From the NCBI RefSeq assembly GCF_000330505.1, contig NW_004440445.1, positions 298,646 to 362,645 of the forward strand: DNA of 64,000 nucleotides. The letters are read 5' to 3'. The notes under the pieces are model-generated. The model was not told the DNA's origin and did not search any database. It saw nothing but the letters and a program-made list of their open reading frames with translations. Made by a program: the position numbers and the translations under genes. The stretch's first letter is position 1. Each line of letters opens with the position of its first letter. The stretch is from Entamoeba invadens IP1 (lineage: Eukaryota; Evosea; Mastigamoebida; Endamoebidae). This document shows positions 59,633-64,000 of this stretch, piece by piece.

Positions 59633-60451
59633 TTATATAGAGTATTTTTGGGAAGTAATAGTCTCCCTAGTGAAATCCTCAGTGTCGTCAATCTGTTGTC
59701 CTTTTCTCTTTCCAAGGGACAATATTTTCTTTCTCACATCAGCCCCAAGTTTGTCTATTGAATATCTCAACCCTTCACGACTGAAGTACCTAAAATTTTT
59801 GGTGATGAAATCAACGACATCGTTTGCATACATCAATGACATTTCCCTCAATAAGCACCCAACCCCAAGTTGAACAAACCTTTCTGTCGACTTCAAACAA
59901 TGTTGACATATATCAAATGAAAGCTCCGTCATGGCTCCGACCTTAGCTAAATTAACAAATGATATACAAGCGGCCCGCATTCTCCACACTTTCCCGGAGT
60001 CTTTCCATTTCGCGATACTCTGCGCAAATTCGTCGGACTTCTTGACAAGGGGTCCAAGCACTTTATTACTAAAGGAGTCGCACGTGTTCCAGTCTGGTAT
60101 GTAATTGTCGATGATGCGAACAAAGTCGTCGAGATACCCGATCGATAAGAAATCTAAATTTTTCACGATGATGAGTGTACCTATTCGCTTCTCCTCAGCA
60201 CTCTCCTTTTTCATAAATCGGAGAGCAAAGTACATTTGAATGTCTGGAGACAATTTTGAAAGGGACGTGTTGTAAAAGCTCTCGAAAATTTGTTGTATGT
60301 CTGCGGCGCGGATGTTATAGTTCGATGGAGTCGCATTGGTCCCATTCTCTTGAAGACTTTGTCTTAAACTCTCTACTATAGTGTTTGGCGGAATATACGT
60401 CCAAACTCCTCCAACTACTGCGATATGCACTTTTGTTGGTGTCGATGACAT
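59633..60451 (-). CDS. AlkD-like HEAT-repeat DNA glycosylase-family protein
   Basis: 272 residues. After about 45 N-terminal residues the protein is alpha-helical HEAT-like, as in bacterial AlkD: LSPDIQMYFALRFMKKESAE (the PxxK-F-LR-F type helix), then DNYIPDWNTCDSFSNKVLGP, which carries the Trp-x3-Asp block that includes the AlkD catalytic Asp, and KVWRMRAACISFVNLAKVG, matching the W-RRAA helix that contacts DNA. AlkD excises cationic alkylpurines such as N3-methyladenine and N7-methylguanine. The key Asp, Trp and Arg positions appear retained. The family is mainly bacterial, so an old lateral gain is possible. The C-terminal ~30 residues are basic and may aid nuclear import. Confidence 0.72.
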   Translation of the reverse strand: MSSTPTKVHIAVVGGVWTYIPPNTIVESLRQSLQENGTNATPSNYNIRAADIQQIFESFYNTSLSKLSPDIQMYFALRFMKKESAEEKRIGTLIIVKNLDFLSIGYLDDFVRIIDNYIPDWNTCDSFSNKVLGPLVKKSDEFAQSIAKWKDSGKVWRMRAACISFVNLAKVGAMTELSFDICQHCLKSTERFVQLGVGCLLREMSLMYANDVVDFITKNFRYFSREGLRYSIDKLGADVRKKILSLGKRKGQQIDDTEDFTRETITSQKYSI

Positions 60452-61569
60452 TTGATTTGGCGTTCAGTCTGTTTTTGAGTTGCCTACTATGACTTTAGTT
60501 CTTTTTTATTAAAAATTTAGTTTATTACTATTGAAGTTAATTAACCTGGAATGCCATGAAGGATGCTGGCTGTTTAACTTTTTGTATATCGTCGCTGTTT
60601 TCCCGTCAAATTTATATAAATTGAAGCTATTTATTATTCAATAAAATAATAAAACTATATTAAGCAAAAATATGGAAATGGTACTATTGAATAAAAGTAC
60701 TTATTACCACAGTTATTACAAAACAATAATGAAGGTAATTTGTATGGGGATAAACCCCAATGTGTAAAGGATTTATACTTAATAGTTTTCTAAAGAATAA
60801 AAACATCAATAAAGGGTGCTATTTTTGTTATATTAGTCACAAAAGTTGACCTAATAATTAAGTCATTTATTGTAAACCCAAATAGGAGATTTTTTTATTT
60901 TAATTTTGAACACACGTTTTATATAATAAATTTAACTATAAATAAATAATATTTTCATATCGAAAAAAATGAACAAGTGTTTTGGGAGAAAAAAAGAGGA
61001 GTAATAAAAAAGCTGGTATGGTGGTATAGTTTAGCCTTACCAATTAATTTTTTATTAACCTAATAATACATAATTAGAATAATTATACTAAAAGATGTTT
61101 TTATTAGCACGATTTTTTATTAAAAGAATTGTTATTACCATATATAACTATAAAAATGTATAGTTTCGGGGATATATTAATATTAAAACCAAAATTTATT
61201 ATTATTTGGCATATTACCACTTATGGTAAAAATAATAATGTATAAAGTATGGAAACAAACGATTTAATAATTAAATTATAATAATTTGTTGATGCTGTTA
61301 TAAATAACATAAATACATAATATATTTAATCATATCTAATATAATAAACATATATATTATTCAAATTTAATACAAACTAATCAAAAAAATAAATCAATAA
61401 ACAATATAATAAATATAGTTAAAAAGTAAAACCCAATAAATTATAATAATAATTAAATAAATTTAACTAATTAAAACAGAAGGATAAACCAAAGAATAGA
61501 AATGAATAGAAAAATGTCGAGATAAGGAAGTTTTATTAGTTCATTGAACTAAATAACTACATTCCCTTG
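60452..61569. other. AT-rich spacer
   Basis: About 1.1 kb between two divergent genes. One small hairpin TGGGG-ATAAA-CCCCA at 60745-60759 and a G/C-richer patch near 60545-60590 stand out. No gene, tRNA or repeat recognised. Confidence 0.45.
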
Positions 61570-62423
61570 ATGTTCGTCATTCTTTTCGCACTGAGCGTCT
61601 TAGGCGACAATTGGTGTCCAACCATTGAAAATCAGACTCTTCCCAATGATCCCATTTATGTGTTTGTATTTAAAAACTAATAAAACACAACTAACTTGTA
61701 GACTCAATTACGAATTTGTTGACGCAAAATGCACGAAAGAAGCATGCAAGTTACCAAAAATTCTTTCGACATATGTAGGAGGTGACAAGATTAATTATTT
61801 AACCGTTTTAGACGAAAACAACAAGCCTATGACATGTTGTGATTTTGAAGGCCGTCGTGAAGACATCGAGACTTATGTCCCAAATATGGTGAAGCACAAC
61901 ATGTTTTACCAAAGTCAACTTGGAATGTATTGGTCGAGCTTTACTGAGTGCAACAACGCCGAGAAGGCTTATGTCCAATACGGTTCTTGCTTCCCTCCAC
62001 AATTCAATTCCCCGTATGGTTACTTCAACCTCACTCTTTTGACTTTCCAAGACTATAACGTGTGGTCCATCATCAGAAACTATTACACAGAATACTTCAA
62101 TGGTGTCTACTCTGTCGAGAAACTTAACAACTTACTCAACACTCGTGGTTACACCCACAACGGTTTGTATCATTTGTTTATAATTTTTTTACTATTACCA
62201 TATAGTTCATTTCAGTATAATACAATTATAGTAATATCTAGTACAGTGGATCTGTGGGACAAGCGACGATATTGTTCTTAAGTCAGTCAACGTCTGTTTC
62301 AAGATGGTTGATAACAAAATGAGTCAAGTTGAGTGCCCAGCTGTCGAAGGAATGTGTGGTGCCTACGTCTCTTTCTCTTATGGCGCTTCGGTCAAACCAG
62401 ACGACGCAAGCTGCCCTTATTAA
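61570..62423 (+). CDS. Secreted RNase T2-fold protein lacking the catalytic histidines
   Basis: Three exons, 61570-61661, 61702-62162 and 62242-62423, with introns of 40 and 79 nt (GTTTGT...TAG), give 244 residues. The N-terminus (MFVILFALSVLGDN) is a signal peptide. RNase T2 features are visible in order: the CC pair (MTCCDF), the YW-x-C segment (GMYWSSFTEC), the second-motif end (AEKAYVQYGSC, normally KHGTC), YFNLTLL, a Cys-containing QWICGTSDDIVLKSVNVCFK and a final ECP. The first motif, usually HGLWP, is replaced around YLTVLDEN, and the second has no His. Both catalytic His are therefore apparently lost, so a binding or regulatory role is more likely than RNA cleavage. Confidence 0.75.
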
Positions 62424-62536
62424 ATCGATTTTTAGTTCGGTTTATTATAATTATACTATAATTTCTGAAGTGTTTTATTACTATAGTATATATTATAGTA
62501 TAAAGAGTTATAAACAACTGCTAAAAAGAAACTCGT

Positions 62537-64000
62537 TCAATTCAAAAATGGAGCAACTTCCTGCTCATCAGCGCCAAAGAGTTGAGCTAAGTACTTTGGG
62601 GTGAGACCATTATAAAGCGTTTTATACTTTGCGACGAAGCTTTTAATCACAGCGGACTTGATTTTGTTAACGGAGTCAGTCAAGTCTGCTTTGATATTGA
62701 AAGTCGATGTGATCGTGTCGATGGTGTTTTTTGCAAGGAGCCAGTCTCCATCAATAATTGCTTGTAAAACAACACCAAAGAAATCGGAGACAGATGTTGG
62801 TGGTAAAGGAATAACATATCGGGTGTTTAAGAGGGACTTTCTGAGCATCGACTTGTCCAAAGACTTTGTCTCTGATTCGACGATTGTTGCAGACAAGTAG
62901 TATATTAAAAAGAGTGTGTTAGTGTCGATGTACATATGAGCAGGAACCGTTCTAGTTTCGATAGTTGATTGTATTTGTCCAAGCATGACATTGACTTTAT
63001 TCGATTGAATGAGTGTGTGTAAACAGTGATATGTCGTCTTAAATTCTTTATCTTTGAAAGCGGACATTGCAGTCAAAGCAAGTGCTCTATCGTGTAAGAT
63101 CTGCAATGGAACAGCACCGCTTTGTAAATTTGGTGGGAAGTTGAGTAATAAGCGAGCCCCACTGTGATCCCCTTTAGAAGCTAAATAACACGCGTGACAC
63201 AAGAAAGCATAGTAACGAGTTTCTTCTTCGGAAGAGATGGTGAAAATTAGGGTTGCAAGGGACGCAACCAATTCATCGAGTTTCATCTCTTTGGCGTTAA
63301 ACATGAAAGTCGATGACTCTGGTAAGGCGTATACAATTCTCAATATCGTAACTGCAAGCTCAACAAAGATCGAAGTGATTTCATCCAACATCACATTGTT
63401 TTTTAAAACAACTTTCTGGTATAATGAAAGAATGTTCAAGCCGCGATTGATGAAGAAGATGACATCAGTGAGAATGGTGGAGTATCCTTCTGAGGGATAT
63501 TTGGTGAATTTCAATACACTGATTTGGTCTTCCAATATTCGAGAAAGAGTGAGCCCAATTTGGTTACTCAAAGATTTGTCCTTGAACAACTCGACAACGC
63601 TTTCATCTTCACTGTTTTTGAAAAAGCGGTTCAACGCCGATTTCACCATTTCAAATAATTCGGGTTCTAATGCAATACCTGGGCGCTTTGTACGGGTGTA
63701 ATTTGTTTCTATAACATTTAATAAAGATACTATAATTCGAGATTTCAAAGAAACTGCCGTTGCGGTCTCTTCAAGCCACAAAAGATAATAGGGAAGTTCG
63801 TCGCGGTCTTTTGACTTCGTCTTGTCGACCACTTCCAAAAGCTTTTTCTCAATGGCTTCATCCCCAATAATTGTCTTATTAAACAAGTCGACTTGTGCTC
63901 TGACAGTTCGTCCTTCTTTCTCTTTGGAAGTATCAGTGGAACTACTCTGAACAACTTTTGGCTCATCAATGCAAAATGAGACACCACCATTAATAACAGC
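62537..64000 (-). CDS. Eukaryotic translation initiation factor 3 subunit C, C-terminal part
   Basis: 487 codons open to the right window edge, so the N-terminus lies outside. Similarity to eIF3c is plain in the helical-repeat region: RYYAFLCHACYLASKGDHSG, then VPLQILHDRALALTAMSAFK, then VPAHMYIDTNTLFLIYYLSA, DGDWLLAKNTI, and the PCI-type end VAKYKTLYNGLTPKYLAQLF. eIF3c is a core scaffold subunit of eIF3 that binds the 40S subunit, eIF1 and eIF5. The usual basic tail of the metazoan protein after the PCI domain is absent and the protein ends soon after (EVAPFLN). No intron in the visible part. Confidence 0.9.
   Translation of the reverse strand, partial: AVINGGVSFCIDEPKVVQSSSTDTSKEKEGRTVRAQVDLFNKTIIGDEAIEKKLLEVVDKTKSKDRDELPYYLLWLEETATAVSLKSRIIVSLLNVIETNYTRTKRPGIALEPELFEMVKSALNRFFKNSEDESVVELFKDKSLSNQIGLTLSRILEDQISVLKFTKYPSEGYSTILTDVIFFINRGLNILSLYQKVVLKNNVMLDEITSIFVELAVTILRIVYALPESSTFMFNAKEMKLDELVASLATLIFTISSEEETRYYAFLCHACYLASKGDHSGARLLLNFPPNLQSGAVPLQILHDRALALTAMSAFKDKEFKTTYHCLHTLIQSNKVNVMLGQIQSTIETRTVPAHMYIDTNTLFLIYYLSATIVESETKSLDKSMLRKSLLNTRYVIPLPPTSVSDFFGVVLQAIIDGDWLLAKNTIDTITSTFNIKADLTDSVNKIKSAVIKSFVAKYKTLYNGLTPKYLAQLFGADEQEVAPFLN

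Noticed and set aside
1..64000. tRNA, rRNA, CRISPR and SINE/LINE copies
   Set aside because: Looked for T-loop-like GGTTCAAAT blocks, arrays of spaced direct repeats and reverse-transcriptase motifs; none convincing.

Overview
The window looks like nuclear DNA of an Entamoeba, most like the reptile parasite E. invadens. The species is an inference. The support is very AT-rich spacers, compact genes, short introns with a near-invariant GTTTGT 5' splice site and TAG or CAG 3' end, a TMK-type receptor kinase (a family expanded in Entamoeba), and a Mutator-like miniature DNA transposon. No rRNA, tRNA, CRISPR array or bacterial-style operon was recognised.

Layout. Bases 1-8000 hold an orphan basic protein, a membrane-anchored RING protein, an unknown protein, a PPP-family Ser/Thr phosphatase with a large N-terminal domain, and a PTEN-type lipid phosphatase. 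Bases 8970-20330 hold exportin-7 (four exons), an F-box/beta-propeller protein, a DHYC-type palmitoyltransferase, a coiled-coil protein (three exons), a secreted LCAT/phospholipase A2-type enzyme (three exons) and a TBC Rab-GAP with a tail anchor. Bases 20900-27600 hold a LisH/KE-rich protein, a TLDc-like protein, an NPF-repeat coiled-coil protein and enolase. Bases 28200-36540 are one giant receptor kinase of about 2750 residues. Bases 37250-44100 hold an LRR-like protein, exportin-1/CRM1, a small unknown protein and the TFIIH helicase XPB. A 447-bp transposon lies at 44424-44870. Bases 45100-50000 hold ribosomal protein P1 and four unknown or weakly assigned proteins. Bases 50528-57631 encode a 2367-residue tandem-CH-domain coiled-coil protein. 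The rest holds ribosomal protein L35, an HMG-box protein, an AlkD-like protein, an RNase T2-fold protein apparently lacking both catalytic histidines, and the 3' part of eIF3c, which runs off the right edge.

Functional themes. Most genes are core eukaryotic housekeeping: nuclear export (XPO1, XPO7), transcription and repair (XPB, AlkD-like), translation (P1, L35, eIF3c), glycolysis (enolase) and membrane traffic or signalling (PTEN, TBC, NPF adaptor, DHYC enzyme, TMK). They are independent transcription units, not a pathway cluster.

The most notable observations are these: two neighbouring genes (L35 and HMG-box) whose start codon is created only by splicing (A|TG); an RNase T2 pseudoenzyme; a regular repeat of about 146 residues in the receptor-kinase ectodomain; the transposon with perfect TIRs and a 10-bp target duplication; an exact internal duplication in the giant coiled-coil gene with a 138-bp deletion between 11-bp repeats; and a 12-mer shared by three spacers. 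All exon models were made by eye from splice motifs and reading-frame phase and have not been checked against transcripts.
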